64,000 bases of DNA from Candidatus Planktophila versatilis (GTDB lineage: Bacteria; Actinomycetota; Actinomycetes; Nanopelagicales; Nanopelagicaceae). The stretch spans positions 186,001 to 250,000 of the forward strand of contig NZ_CP016774.1 in NCBI RefSeq assembly GCF_002288105.1. Direction: 5' to 3'. A model generated the notes under the pieces. That model did not search any database. It was not told where the DNA came from and saw nothing but the letters and a program-made list of their open reading frames with translations. How positions within the stretch are numbered: position 1 is the first letter of the stretch; every line of letters starts with the position of its first letter. Positions 29,092 to 37,490 of this stretch are shown here, one piece after another. The position numbers were made by a program, and so were the translations under genes.

Positions 29092-29739
29092 CTACTTTCG
29101 GTAAATGGCGAAAGAGACCGCTAGGTACTGCGAAATCCATGCGGCGAGCACAAAGATGTGAAAAAGCTCGTGGAAACCAAAGTATTTGGCGTTGCGGCCC
29201 GGCAATTTCAAGGCGTAAAAAATCGCCCCGATGGAGTAGAGCAGCCCCCCGATAAGAATAGGAATTAACACCCATAAACCACCCTCGCGATAAAGCTGGG
29301 GGGTATAGATCACGGCAACCCAGCCGAGTACTAAGTAGTTGGCAACATAGAGCCAACGCGGTGCGCCCACCCAAAAAACGCGGATGGCCACGCCAAATAT
29401 TGCGCCAATCCAAATCACTGCCAGCAAAATATTTCTATCGCGGGCGCCAAGAAGAGCAACGGCAAAGGGCGTGTAAGAACCAGCAATCAGTAAATTGATA
29501 TTGGCATGATCCCAGCGGCGCCATATCTTCTTCTTCCTAGGCACCCAGGGCACGCGGTGATACACAGCCGAAACGCTAAAGAGCATAATTGCCGTAATGG
29601 AGTAGAGCGCGACAGCAAACCGCAAGGATTCACGGCTGAGAATAAAGAGAACGAGTGAAGCGATGATGACTACCGGGGTGGCACCGAGGTGAAACCAACC
29701 GCGCAGTTTGGGAGGCCGGACTTCGGGATCGGCACTCAT
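29092..29739 (-). CDS. Hemolysin III / PAQR family membrane protein (TrhA-like)
   Basis: 215 residues and seven hydrophobic segments. The family signature residues are present: SAVYHR in helix 2, DHANINLLIAGSYTP, and the C-terminal HELFHIFV, with histidines and aspartate placed as in PAQR metal-dependent hydrolases. Bacterial members influence membrane lipid energetics. The start ATG follows TAGGCT at leaderless spacing. It is divergent from actinorhodopsin. Confidence 0.92.
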   Translation of the reverse strand: MSADPEVRPPKLRGWFHLGATPVVIIASLVLFILSRESLRFAVALYSITAIMLFSVSAVYHRVPWVPRKKKIWRRWDHANINLLIAGSYTPFAVALLGARDRNILLAVIWIGAIFGVAIRVFWVGAPRWLYVANYLVLGWVAVIYTPQLYREGGLWVLIPILIGGLLYSIGAIFYALKLPGRNAKYFGFHELFHIFVLAAWISQYLAVSFAIYRK

Positions 29740-29746
29740 AGTAGGA

Positions 29747-29752
29747 AGCCTA
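29747..29752 (-). promoter_or_regulatory. -10 hexamer of leaderless hemolysin-III promoter
   Basis: TAGGCT on the minus strand ends 7 bases before the ATG. Confidence 0.6.
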
Positions 29753-30021
29753 GGGCTTTTATCGGCAATCTACTTACCCACCAGTAATGCAGGGCTAGCT
29801 GGGAGGGTGAGCGGTAAATTATGGATTTATTTTACTAAATCACGCTCAGAAGCCTTAAAAAAATGCGAAACACTTGCACGTAAGGGGTGCGTATTCGCCC
29901 GGTTTGGCGCACAATATTGTCTGTCGGTGGTCGCTGGGGTTCCTCGAGGATTCCAATTGCCATATCCCGAACGTGCGGACCGCCCGGTCTGCATAGATAA
30001 GCACTCACGGAGGCTTAATAC
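29753..30021 (+). other. Upstream region of actinorhodopsin, no gene recognised
   Basis: About 270 bases between divergent genes. It holds the actinorhodopsin Shine-Dalgarno (CGGAGG, 30008-30013) and a GC-rich imperfect inverted repeat (GCGGACC / GGTCTGC near 29976-29993). I could not find a convincing -35/-10 pair, so the promoter is unassigned. Confidence 0.5.
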
Positions 30022-30783
30022 ATGTCAGTAACACTCGACAGCAACCAATGGAACCTCGTTTATAACGTATTTTCATTCGGTTTGATCTCAATGATCGCAT
30101 GCACAATCTATACCCTCGTATCACAGTCACGCGTACTTCCTAAGTACCGTAACGCTCTTGTAATGTCATCAATGGTTACATTCATTGCTGGCTACCACTA
30201 CTGGCGTATCTTCAACTCATTTGGTGAGTCATCAGAAGGCATGATGGTTAACGTTTCAGGTGAGCAGGGCGCATTCAACGAGGCATACCGCTACGTTGAC
30301 TGGCTTCTAACTGTTCCACTACTTCTAGTTGAAGTTATTGCTGTATTGGCACTTGCTAAGGAACTTTCAAAGTCACTTATCACTCGCCTTGTACCAGCTT
30401 CAGCTGCGATGATCGCACTTGGTTACCCAGGTGAAATTTCATCAGACCAGAACACACAGGTTCTTTACGGTGTTCTTTCAACAATCCCATTCATCTACAT
30501 CCTCTACGTACTATTCGTAGAGCTTGGTAAGTCACTCGATCGCCAGCCAGCTGGCGTTGCTGAGACAGTTGGACGTCTACGTCTGCTTCTCATCGCAACA
30601 TGGGGTGTTTACCCAATCGCGTACATCTTCAACATCGTTGGTGATGCTTCAGCATCATCATTCGTAACTGTTCAGGTTGGATACACAATCGCAGACGTTC
30701 TTGCGAAGTGCGTATTCGGTCTAACAATCTTGAAGATCGCTCGCATGAAGTCACATGCTGAAGGCATGCCAGCAGATCACTAA
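30022..30783 (+). CDS. actR: Actinorhodopsin, light-driven proton pump
   Basis: 253 residues, seven helices. The pump residues are all visible: H59 and D93 (proton-acceptor pair with the 34-residue spacing of xanthorhodopsin), T97, E104 (proton donor, 11 after D93) and K229 (retinal Schiff base) in IADVLAKCVFG. L101, at the position equivalent to residue 105 of proteorhodopsin, predicts green absorption. The ATG has CGGAGG 8 bases upstream. Codon choice is strikingly uniform (TCA, GTT, ATC, CTT), as in highly expressed genes. It sits alone; no retinal or carotenoid genes are in the window, so chromophore genes must lie elsewhere. A terminator follows. Confidence 0.97.
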   Translation: MSVTLDSNQWNLVYNVFSFGLISMIACTIYTLVSQSRVLPKYRNALVMSSMVTFIAGYHYWRIFNSFGESSEGMMVNVSGEQGAFNEAYRYVDWLLTVPLLLVEVIAVLALAKELSKSLITRLVPASAAMIALGYPGEISSDQNTQVLYGVLSTIPFIYILYVLFVELGKSLDRQPAGVAETVGRLRLLLIATWGVYPIAYIFNIVGDASASSFVTVQVGYTIADVLAKCVFGLTILKIARMKSHAEGMPADH

Positions 30784-30801
30784 TTACTCATACTAATTAG
30801 G

Positions 30802-30834
30802 GAAGGGCGTCGGGAAACCGGCGCCCTTCTGCTT
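30802..30834 (+). terminator. Intrinsic terminator after actinorhodopsin
   Basis: GAAGGGCG-T-CGG and CCG-G-CGCCCTTC form a 12-pair-position stem around a GAAA tetraloop with one internal mismatch, followed by TGCTTT. Confidence 0.8.
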
Positions 30835-30852
30835 TCCCAGCACAACCTGCAT

Positions 30853-30858
30853 TACTAT
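30853..30858 (+). promoter_or_regulatory. -10 hexamer of leaderless promoter, 83-residue protein
   Basis: TACTAT ends 6 bases before the ATG at 30865, so this gene is transcribed separately from actinorhodopsin. Confidence 0.55.
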
Positions 30859-30864
30859 CAAGGC

Positions 30865-31116
30865 ATGAACATTGCACGAGTAAATAATTTCCGAATGGGC
30901 GCTTATGCCGCCCTCGCTATTGGCCTCATCAATCTGCGATATCAAACTGGGGCTGATGGAAATCTTCTTAAGAGCTTCGTTTTATTTGGACCAGGACTTG
31001 CACTACTTCTCATTTCATTTACACAGCCCGGCAAAATGTGGCTACAAAGCAAGACCGCCGCAGCGATCGGAATCGTATGCGGCGGCCTGCTTCTTGCTTA
31101 CAGTTTTTTAATCTAG
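30865..31116 (+). CDS. Small membrane protein, function unknown
   Basis: 83 residues with three hydrophobic segments (about 11-24, 36-51, 62-82) and no recognised domain. It follows actinorhodopsin but has its own promoter, with the rhodopsin terminator between them, so a link to phototrophy is not shown. It is convergent with metY, with three bases between the stops. Confidence 0.65.
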   Translation: MNIARVNNFRMGAYAALAIGLINLRYQTGADGNLLKSFVLFGPGLALLLISFTQPGKMWLQSKTAAAIGIVCGGLLLAYSFLI

Positions 31117-31119
31117 TTC

Positions 31120-32433
31120 CTAACCCTTTGTCGCTTTAAATCCAGCTTCAAGGTCAGCCTTGATATCAATAATGTTTTCAAGTCCAAGGCTTAGACGTAC
31201 AAGTCCTGGAGTTACTCCTGCTTCCAACTGCTCTTGCGGTGAGAGCTGAGAGTGTGTAGTTGTTGCAGGATGGATAACAAGTGAGCGCACATCACCAATA
31301 TTGGCAACATGGCTAAAGAGTTCAAGTGACTCAACGAACTTCTTGCCAGCTTCAATTCCGGCTTTGAGTTCGAATGAAAGCACCGCACCTGATCCTTTTG
31401 GTGTGTACTTCTTCGCAAGTGCATGCCATGGTGAGGATGCCAGGCTTGCATAGTGAACTTTCTCAACATCTGGGTGTGCTTCAAGCCATGTTGCAACAGC
31501 CTGAGCATTTTCTAGATGGCGCTCCATGCGCAGTGAAAGAGTTTCAAGTCCTTGCGCGAGCAACCATGCATTAAATGGTGATACTGCAGCTCCTACATCG
31601 CGTAGCAACTGAAGACGTATCTTGAAGATATATGAAAGGTTTGCACCAAATGCTGAACCTACACCGAGTGCTTGAGAGAAGACCAAGCCGTGATAACTTG
31701 GATCTGGCTTATTAAAGCCAGGGAAGCGATCTTGATGTTGCGCGTAGTCAAACTTTCCAGCATCAATGATTGCGCCAACAACTGCATTTCCGTGACCAGA
31801 TAGGAACTTAGTCGCTGAGTGCACCACTACATCTGCACCAAATTCAATTGGCTTAATGAGGTATGGAGTTGCAACCGTATTATCAACAATCAGTGGAACC
31901 CCAACTGAGTGAGCGATATCGGCAATCGTCTTAATATCGAGAATTTCATTCTTAGGGTTGGCAATTGTCTCGCCGAAGAACGCCTTGGTATTTGGCTTTA
32001 CCGCCTTCTTCCATGACTCTGGATTATTTGGATCATCAACGAAAGTTACTTCGATACCAAACTTTGGAAGTGTGTAGTGGAAGAGGTTATATGTTCCGCC
32101 ATACAAGCTTGGGCTAGAGACGATGTGGTCTCCGGCTTCGGCAACGTTAAGAACTGCAAATGTAGTTGCAGCAGAACCTGATGCGAGTAGCAGTGCTGCT
32201 ACACCACCTTCAAGTGCGGCAAGTCTTTGCTCCACTGCATCTTGAGTTGGATTCATGATGCGGGTGTAAATATTTCCTAGTTCAGCGAGTCCAAAGAGGT
32301 TTGCCGCATGTGTTGTATCGCGGAACTGATAGGCCGTAGTTTGATAAAGCGGAAGTGCACGTGCACCTGTTGCTGGATCTGCCGTTTGCCCTGCATGAAT
32401 CTGCAGAGTTTCAAATGACCAATTGTTAGACAT
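31120..32433 (-). CDS. metY: O-acetylhomoserine/O-acetylserine sulfhydrylase
   Basis: 437 residues of the Cys/Met metabolism PLP family. The Schiff-base lysine is in HSATKFLSGHG, and the N-terminal YTRIMNPTQDAVEQRLAALEGG motif is typical. The ATG at 32433 has GGAGAT upstream; four extra residues from an earlier ATG are unlikely. It makes homocysteine (or cysteine) from the O-acetyl ester and sulfide. A SAM-IV riboswitch in its leader indicates repression when SAM is abundant, which favours the methionine pathway role. Confidence 0.93.
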   Translation of the reverse strand: MSNNWSFETLQIHAGQTADPATGARALPLYQTTAYQFRDTTHAANLFGLAELGNIYTRIMNPTQDAVEQRLAALEGGVAALLLASGSAATTFAVLNVAEAGDHIVSSPSLYGGTYNLFHYTLPKFGIEVTFVDDPNNPESWKKAVKPNTKAFFGETIANPKNEILDIKTIADIAHSVGVPLIVDNTVATPYLIKPIEFGADVVVHSATKFLSGHGNAVVGAIIDAGKFDYAQHQDRFPGFNKPDPSYHGLVFSQALGVGSAFGANLSYIFKIRLQLLRDVGAAVSPFNAWLLAQGLETLSLRMERHLENAQAVATWLEAHPDVEKVHYASLASSPWHALAKKYTPKGSGAVLSFELKAGIEAGKKFVESLELFSHVANIGDVRSLVIHPATTTHSQLSPQEQLEAGVTPGLVRLSLGLENIIDIKADLEAGFKATKG

Positions 32434-32456
32434 AGTTATCTCCATCGCAGTAGATG

Positions 32457-32557
32457 TCAGATGATTATTCTGACCAGTTCGTCACCCGGAGCACCCCACC
32501 GCGGTGGAGGGTTGCCGTCTACTAAGCCGGGGCTAATACGTAGAACTCGTGAACTAG
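32457..32557 (-). promoter_or_regulatory. SAM-IV riboswitch upstream of metY
   Basis: Read on the minus strand, CTAGTTC (32551-32557) pairs with GAACTGG (32474-32480) as P1. Between them are AGCCCCGGCT, GGCAACCCTCC, CCGCGGTGGGGTGC and CCGGGTGA, the conserved SAM core blocks in the order of the actinobacterial SAM-IV class. A TCAGA-7-TCTGA hairpin follows (32457-32473) as the extra downstream element. It lies between the metY promoter and start. Confidence 0.88.
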
Positions 32558-32561
32558 CAGA

Positions 32562-32589
32562 ATATTATCTCGGAAGAAATCAAATGCAA
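32562..32589 (-). promoter_or_regulatory. metY promoter
   Basis: On the minus strand TTGCAT (32584-32589) and TAATAT (32562-32567) are 16 bases apart, directly upstream of riboswitch P1. This is the clearest two-element promoter in the window. Confidence 0.65.
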
Positions 32590-32635
32590 AGTTGCGAGTA
32601 TCTGCTCTTTGCAAACCCCTCGCAACTCCTTTGCA
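32585..32635. repeat. Large inverted repeat overlapping the metY -35
   Basis: TGCAAA-GTTGCGAG (32585-32598) pairs with CTCGCAAC-TCC-TTTGCA (32619-32635), 14 pairs with one three-base bulge. It could terminate the HhH/tRNA-side transcript or act as an operator; there is no clean T-run. Confidence 0.5.
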
Positions 32636-32641
32636 GGAGAC

Positions 32642-32974
32642 TTATTTTCTAAAGGAGAGGTCTTTCTTCTTCATCTCTGCGATGAGTATTCGTATTGCAT
32701 TGGGCCCCAGGCCATCTAAATCCTTGACCAGATCGAGCGAGACTTTTCGCAAGTCACTTAATTTATAGAGACCTTCATCAATGAGTGCTCGTCGTGCTGG
32801 AGCTGCTAACCCGATTTCTCGCCATGGCCCATCGACTTCGGCATAGGCATCGAGATCTGCTTCACCGCGCACATTCTCGTTCTGGCTTGCAGCTCGAGCC
32901 GCTTTTCTTGCAGCGGCCGCGCGCATGGCTTCACCGCGTAACTTTTTGATTTTTGCCGGTGATTGTTTAGCCAT
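32642..32974 (-). CDS. Small basic protein with helix-hairpin-helix / RNAP alpha-CTD-like domain
   Basis: 110 residues from an ATG with AGGA upstream; longer readings run into the tRNA. Residues 1-30 are Lys/Arg/Ala-rich, and residues about 50-103 (IGLAAPARRALIDEG then LDGLGPNAIRIL) resemble the helix-hairpin-helix fold shared with the RNA polymerase alpha C-terminal domain. DNA binding is inferred, target unknown. It lies just downstream of tRNA-Leu and could be expressed with it. Confidence 0.7.
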   Translation of the reverse strand: MAKQSPAKIKKLRGEAMRAAAARKAARAASQNENVRGEADLDAYAEVDGPWREIGLAAPARRALIDEGLYKLSDLRKVSLDLVKDLDGLGPNAIRILIAEMKKKDLSFRK

Positions 32975-33001
32975 GGCTAATCCTGATACTCCTGATAGAT
33001 C

Positions 33002-33083
33002 TGGTGCGGGAGGCGGGACTTGAACCCGCACGCCGAAGCACAAGTTCCTAAGACTTGCGTGTCTGCCATTTCACCACTCCCGC
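33002..33083 (-). tRNA. tRNA-Leu (anticodon UAG)
   Basis: 82 bases including an encoded CCA. The acceptor stem GCGGGAG pairs with CTCCCGC. The anticodon arm CAAGT-CTTAGGA-ACTTG gives TAG in the loop, the variable arm is long as required for leucine, and the T-loop is TTCAAGT. It reads CUA-family codons. Confidence 0.95.
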
Positions 33084-33175
33084 GTATCGCAAAGATTTCT
33101 CATCGCGATATGGGAGAAGGTTACGGGCAACTGGCCCTTGTCACCAAATAACGACGAGCCTAAGCGTGCAACCGG

Positions 33176-33181
33176 TAACCT
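33176..33181 (+). promoter_or_regulatory. -10 hexamer of leaderless argS promoter
   Basis: TAACCT ends 6 bases before the argS ATG; it would start the argS-lysA-hom-thrC-thrB run. Confidence 0.55.
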
Positions 33182-33187
33182 TGCACA

Positions 33188-34858
33188 ATGTCGCGCAATG
33201 AAAATTCTTCAGCAGCCTCACTTGCCGACCAACTTGCCCTCGATATCCAGGCGGTCATAGCCGCATCATTTGCCCGAGGAGAAATCTCCGGCCAGGTTCC
33301 GGCTGTCATCACACTGGAGCGCCCAAAGAATCGTGATCACGGCGATTACGCCACATCAATCGCGCTGCAGTTAGCAAAGGCAGCCGGCAAGAACCCGCGT
33401 GAGATTGCCACAATTTTGCAGGCAGCGATCACATCGATTGCAGGTGTAGTCAAAGTTGATATCGCAGGACCTGGCTTCATCAATATCACTCTTGACCGCG
33501 CAAGCCAGGCTGAACTTGTTCGCACAATTCTTAGCGCTGGCAGCAAGTACGGCCGCGGCTCTGTCCTGCAGGGTGTGAGAATTAACCTTGAGTTTATTAG
33601 CGCTAACCCAACCGGGCCACTGCACCTTGGTCACACCAGATGGGCAGCAGTCGGTGATGCACTAGGTCGAGTATTAAGTGCGGCCGGGGCAGATGTCACG
33701 CGCGAGTTTTATATCAATGACCGCGGACGCCAGATGGATTTATTTGGCCAATCTGTGCAAGCCGCAGCCCAAGGAAATCCGATTCCAGAAGATGGATATC
33801 AGGGGCAATACATTGGAGATCTGGCGAAGGAAGTCGTTGCTGCCAATCCTGGCATAACTTCATCAGAAGAGTTTCGGGAAGCTGCTTATCAGGTGCAGTT
33901 AGCCCAACAACAGCAAGTCTTAGAAACTTTTCACACTTCCTTTGATGTGTGGTTCTCAGAGCGTTCGTTACACGAATCTGGCGCGGTTGAACATGGAGTT
34001 GATAAATTGCGCTCGCAAGGACATGTCTTTGAAGTAGATGGCGCAGTGTGGCTTCGCACGACAGATTTCGGCGATGATAAAGACCGCGTCATTATTAAGG
34101 CAGATGGTGAGCTCACATACTTTGCATCTGATACTGCTTATTACATCAACAAGCGAGAACGCGGATTTGATATCTGTATTTATATGCTGGGCGCAGACCA
34201 TCACGGATATATCCAACGCTTGAAAGCCACCGCTGCATGCGCAGGGGATAACCCCGAATACAACATTGATGTTCTTATTGGTCAGCTGGTAAAAATTATG
34301 GAAGGTGGGCAAGAGGTAAAGCTTTCTAAGCGCGCCGGCACCATCATCACGCTCGAAGAACTTGTGGAGAAAGTGGGCGTTGATGCGGCGAGATACACAC
34401 TCATTCGTTATCCGGTAGATACGCCGATGGTGATGGATATCGATGTGCTGCGCCGAAACACTAATGAGAATCCTGTTTATTACGTGCAGTACGCACATGC
34501 AAGAATTGCTGCGGTATTGCGTAATACTGCCGAACTTGGCATTAAATCTGACCTTGCTTCCTTTGATCCATCGCAACTCACACACGATCGCGAAAATGAG
34601 CTTCTTGGCGCCCTCTCAGATTTCCCACGCATCGTTGCTAGCGCTGCAGAATTCCGTGAGCCACATCGGGTTGCGCGTTATCTCGAAGAGTTAGCCGGCG
34701 TTTATCACGGCTTCTATGCCGATTGCCGCGTGCTTCCGCTGGGCGATGAAGCAATCGCACCTATTCATTCTGCGCGAGCAGCGCTCTGTGCTGCGACAAT
34801 GCAGGTACTTGCAAATGGTCTTGATCTCCTAGGTGTATCAGCACCGGAAAGGATGTAA
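33188..34858 (+). CDS. argS: Arginyl-tRNA synthetase
   Basis: 556 residues, class I. The HIGH equivalent is in NPTGPLHLGHTR and the KMSK equivalent in VKLSKRAGTI. A C-terminal DALR-type anticodon domain follows. It is first in argS-lysA-hom-thrC-thrB-rho, the order also found in Mycobacterium. lysA begins 3 bases after its stop. Confidence 0.97.
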   Translation: MSRNENSSAASLADQLALDIQAVIAASFARGEISGQVPAVITLERPKNRDHGDYATSIALQLAKAAGKNPREIATILQAAITSIAGVVKVDIAGPGFINITLDRASQAELVRTILSAGSKYGRGSVLQGVRINLEFISANPTGPLHLGHTRWAAVGDALGRVLSAAGADVTREFYINDRGRQMDLFGQSVQAAAQGNPIPEDGYQGQYIGDLAKEVVAANPGITSSEEFREAAYQVQLAQQQQVLETFHTSFDVWFSERSLHESGAVEHGVDKLRSQGHVFEVDGAVWLRTTDFGDDKDRVIIKADGELTYFASDTAYYINKRERGFDICIYMLGADHHGYIQRLKATAACAGDNPEYNIDVLIGQLVKIMEGGQEVKLSKRAGTIITLEELVEKVGVDAARYTLIRYPVDTPMVMDIDVLRRNTNENPVYYVQYAHARIAAVLRNTAELGIKSDLASFDPSQLTHDRENELLGALSDFPRIVASAAEFREPHRVARYLEELAGVYHGFYADCRVLPLGDEAIAPIHSARAALCAATMQVLANGLDLLGVSAPERM

Positions 34859-34861
34859 GTA

Positions 34862-36190
34862 ATGAGTACACACATGTGGTCGCAGAACGCATCCTTATCT
34901 GGTGGAACACTGTCTCTTGCTGGAATTTCAGCGGCGCAATTAGCAAAAGAATTCGGCACACCAACATTCTTCCTCGATGAAGGTGCGTATCGTGCCCGCG
35001 CACTTGCCTGGCATAACGGCCTGCAAAGTGAATTTGGGCCACAGGCCGGAACTATCTACTACGCAGCAAAGTCATTTATCTGTACTGCTGTTGCGCAATG
35101 GATCAGTGAAATCGGAATTGGTATCGATGTCTGCACTGGCGGGGAACTCGCAGTTGCCCTCGCTGGCGGAATCAATCCAGCAAAGATTGAAGTACATGGC
35201 AACAATAAATCTGTTGCGGAAATCGACCGCGCAGTTTCTATTGGAGTTAAGACAATTGTGATGGATTCACTCTTTGAAATTGAGCGCGTGGCAGCGGCTG
35301 CTCGCAAGCACGGCGTGCGCCAAGGGGTCATGCTTCGGCTCACACCTGGCATCGAAGCCCACACTCACGAAAAGATTTCTACCGCTCATGAAGATGTGAA
35401 GTTTGGTTTCTCGATTGCATCAGGGGCGGCATGGCAGGCAGTGCAAGCTGTCGCAGAACATCCAGAGCTAGAGCTGCGTGGTGTGCATTGCCATATCGGT
35501 TCACAGATATTTGGAGTAGAGGCGCACGAGATAGCAACCGACCGACTTCTTGCCTTCATGGGTAAGTATCGCGACTCATATGGCGCACAACTTCCCGAAC
35601 TTGATTTAGGCGGCGGATTCGGAATCGCTTATATAGATGGTGAAGTAACGGTTGAACCATCAGATGTATTGCCCGCGATTGGTGCTGCGGTGCGAGCGGC
35701 ATGTGCCAAGTATTCACTTGATATTCCCGTGATCTCGCTGGAACCGGGTCGAAATATTGTGGGCCCAACAATGTTTACACTCTATGAAGTTGGCACTGTC
35801 AAAGATGTTGAACTAGAGGGTGGCACAGTGCGTAAATATGTTTCAGTCGATGGTGGCATGAGTGAAAATGCACGTACCGCACTTTACGATGCCGAATACA
35901 CCGCTGTTATTGCCCAACGTGCATCAGCTGCGCCACATGTCTTATCAAGGCTTGTTGGAAAGCATTGCGAAACTGGCGACATCATTATTGCCAATATCCA
36001 ACTTCCTTCAGATATTGCCCCAGGAGATCTCATTGCTACCCCGGCAACAGGTGCATATGGGCGCAGCATGGCGAGTAATTACAATCATGTGCCTAGACCA
36101 CCAGTTGTTGCTGTAAAAGATGGAAAAGCACGCGTAATTGTTCGTCGAGAAAATGAGGCAGATCTGCTTGCTCTCGATGTGAAAGAATAG
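34862..36190 (+). CDS. lysA: Diaminopimelate decarboxylase
   Basis: 442 residues of alanine-racemase-like PLP fold. The Schiff-base lysine is in YYAAKSF, with HCHIGSQ and EPGRNIVGPTM as further family motifs. It makes lysine from meso-diaminopimelate. Placement between argS and hom is the normal actinobacterial arrangement. hom follows after 4 bases. Confidence 0.97.
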   Translation: MSTHMWSQNASLSGGTLSLAGISAAQLAKEFGTPTFFLDEGAYRARALAWHNGLQSEFGPQAGTIYYAAKSFICTAVAQWISEIGIGIDVCTGGELAVALAGGINPAKIEVHGNNKSVAEIDRAVSIGVKTIVMDSLFEIERVAAAARKHGVRQGVMLRLTPGIEAHTHEKISTAHEDVKFGFSIASGAAWQAVQAVAEHPELELRGVHCHIGSQIFGVEAHEIATDRLLAFMGKYRDSYGAQLPELDLGGGFGIAYIDGEVTVEPSDVLPAIGAAVRAACAKYSLDIPVISLEPGRNIVGPTMFTLYEVGTVKDVELEGGTVRKYVSVDGGMSENARTALYDAEYTAVIAQRASAAPHVLSRLVGKHCETGDIIIANIQLPSDIAPGDLIATPATGAYGRSMASNYNHVPRPPVVAVKDGKARVIVRRENEADLLALDVKE

Positions 36191-36194
36191 GCAG

Positions 36195-37490
36195 ATGAGC
36201 CCAGCAGATAAACCCGTTCGCGTCGGCATGCTCGGCTGCGGTGTTGTGGGCAGCCAAGTAGCGCGTCTTCTCCTGGAAGATACTGCCGAACTCTCAACTC
36301 GTGCTGGGGTAAAGATTGAACTTACTCGTATCGCGGTGCGCACACTTAAGCCTTATCCAGGTTTAGATCCAGCGCTCTTTACAACCGATCCATTTTCTAT
36401 TGTTAACGATCCTGAAATTGATCTCATAGTTGAAGTCATGGGTGGCATTGAGCCTGCCCGTGAACTTGCCATGTTGGCAATCAATAATCGCAAATCAATT
36501 GTGACAGCCAATAAAGCACTTCTTGCCAGCCATGGCGCAGACCTCTTTACTGCCGCTTATGCGAAAGGTGAAGACATCTACTACGAGGCATCGGTGGCTG
36601 GTGCGATTCCAATTATTCGACCACTCCGCGATTCTTTAGCCGGTGACTTTGTTACCCGCCTGATGGGAATTGTTAACGGCACAACAAATTACATTCTTAC
36701 AAAGATGCATGAAGATAATCGCGAATTTGCTGATGCCCTAAAAGAGGCACAGGCACTTGGTTATGCCGAAGCAGATCCCACAGCAGATATTGAGGGATTC
36801 GATGCGGCTGCAAAGGCGGCAATTTTATCTGGACTTGCCTTCCACACTCGCGTCACTGTCGATGATGTTTATCGCGAGGGCATCTCACATATCACTCTGG
36901 AAGATGTCTCGATTGCAAAATCAATGAATCACGTTATTAAGTTACTTGCCATTGCAGAGCTCACACCGGCAGATGAAATCTCCGTGCGTGTTCACCCTGT
37001 CATGATTGATAAGAGTCACCCGCTTGCATCAGTGCGCGATGCCTTTAACGCAGTCTTTATCGAGGCAGAATCTGCTGGACCTCTCATGTTCTATGGCCGC
37101 GGTGCAGGTGGACAACCAACAGCATCAGCAATCTTGGGAGATATCGTTGCTGTGTCGCGCCATATTGCCCTGAATTCAATTGGGCAACGCGAAACTGATT
37201 ATGCAGATCGCAATATAGCTCCGATTGAAACAACTAAGACAAAGTTCCTCATTCGCCTAGAAGTTGCCGATAAACCAGGTGTTCTAGCTGCAATCGCAAA
37301 GGTCTTTGCCGACCAAGGGGTATCGATTCAAACTGTCGATCAAAATGGCCGCAACGATGATGCTGAACTCATTGTCGTTACTCATAGAGCAACAGAAGGT
37401 GAACTCAAAGCAACTGTTGAAGCCTTAAAGAAGATGCCAATGGTGACAAAGATTTCAAGTGTGATTCGGGTAGAGGGAGCGATCTCCTAA
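36195..37490 (+). CDS. hom: Homoserine dehydrogenase
   Basis: 431 residues. The NAD(P) motif [12 protein letters not shown] is at the N terminus, the catalytic domain carries NGTTNYIL, and a C-terminal ACT domain (about 345-425, beginning [15 protein letters not shown]) indicates feedback control, usually by threonine. Its stop overlaps the thrC ATG by one base. Confidence 0.97.
   Translation: MSPADKPVRVGMLGCGVVGSQVARLLLEDTAELSTRAGVKIELTRIAVRTLKPYPGLDPALFTTDPFSIVNDPEIDLIVEVMGGIEPARELAMLAINNRKSIVTANKALLASHGADLFTAAYAKGEDIYYEASVAGAIPIIRPLRDSLAGDFVTRLMGIVNGTTNYILTKMHEDNREFADALKEAQALGYAEADPTADIEGFDAAAKAAILSGLAFHTRVTVDDVYREGISHITLEDVSIAKSMNHVIKLLAIAELTPADEISVRVHPVMIDKSHPLASVRDAFNAVFIEAESAGPLMFYGRGAGGQPTASAILGDIVAVSRHIALNSIGQRETDYADRNIAPIETTKTKFLIRLEVADKPGVLAAIAKVFADQGVSIQTVDQNGRNDDAELIVVTHRATEGELKATVEALKKMPMVTKISSVIRVEGAIS

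Noticed and set aside
29880-30010. Promoter for actinorhodopsin, e.g. TTGCAC or TTGCCA as -35
   Set aside because: None of the candidate -10 boxes lies 16-18 bases from these elements, so no call is made.
29708-30031. Plus-strand frame upstream of actinorhodopsin
   Set aside because: It overlaps the divergent hemolysin-III start, has no ribosome site or recognisable domain, and runs into actinorhodopsin.
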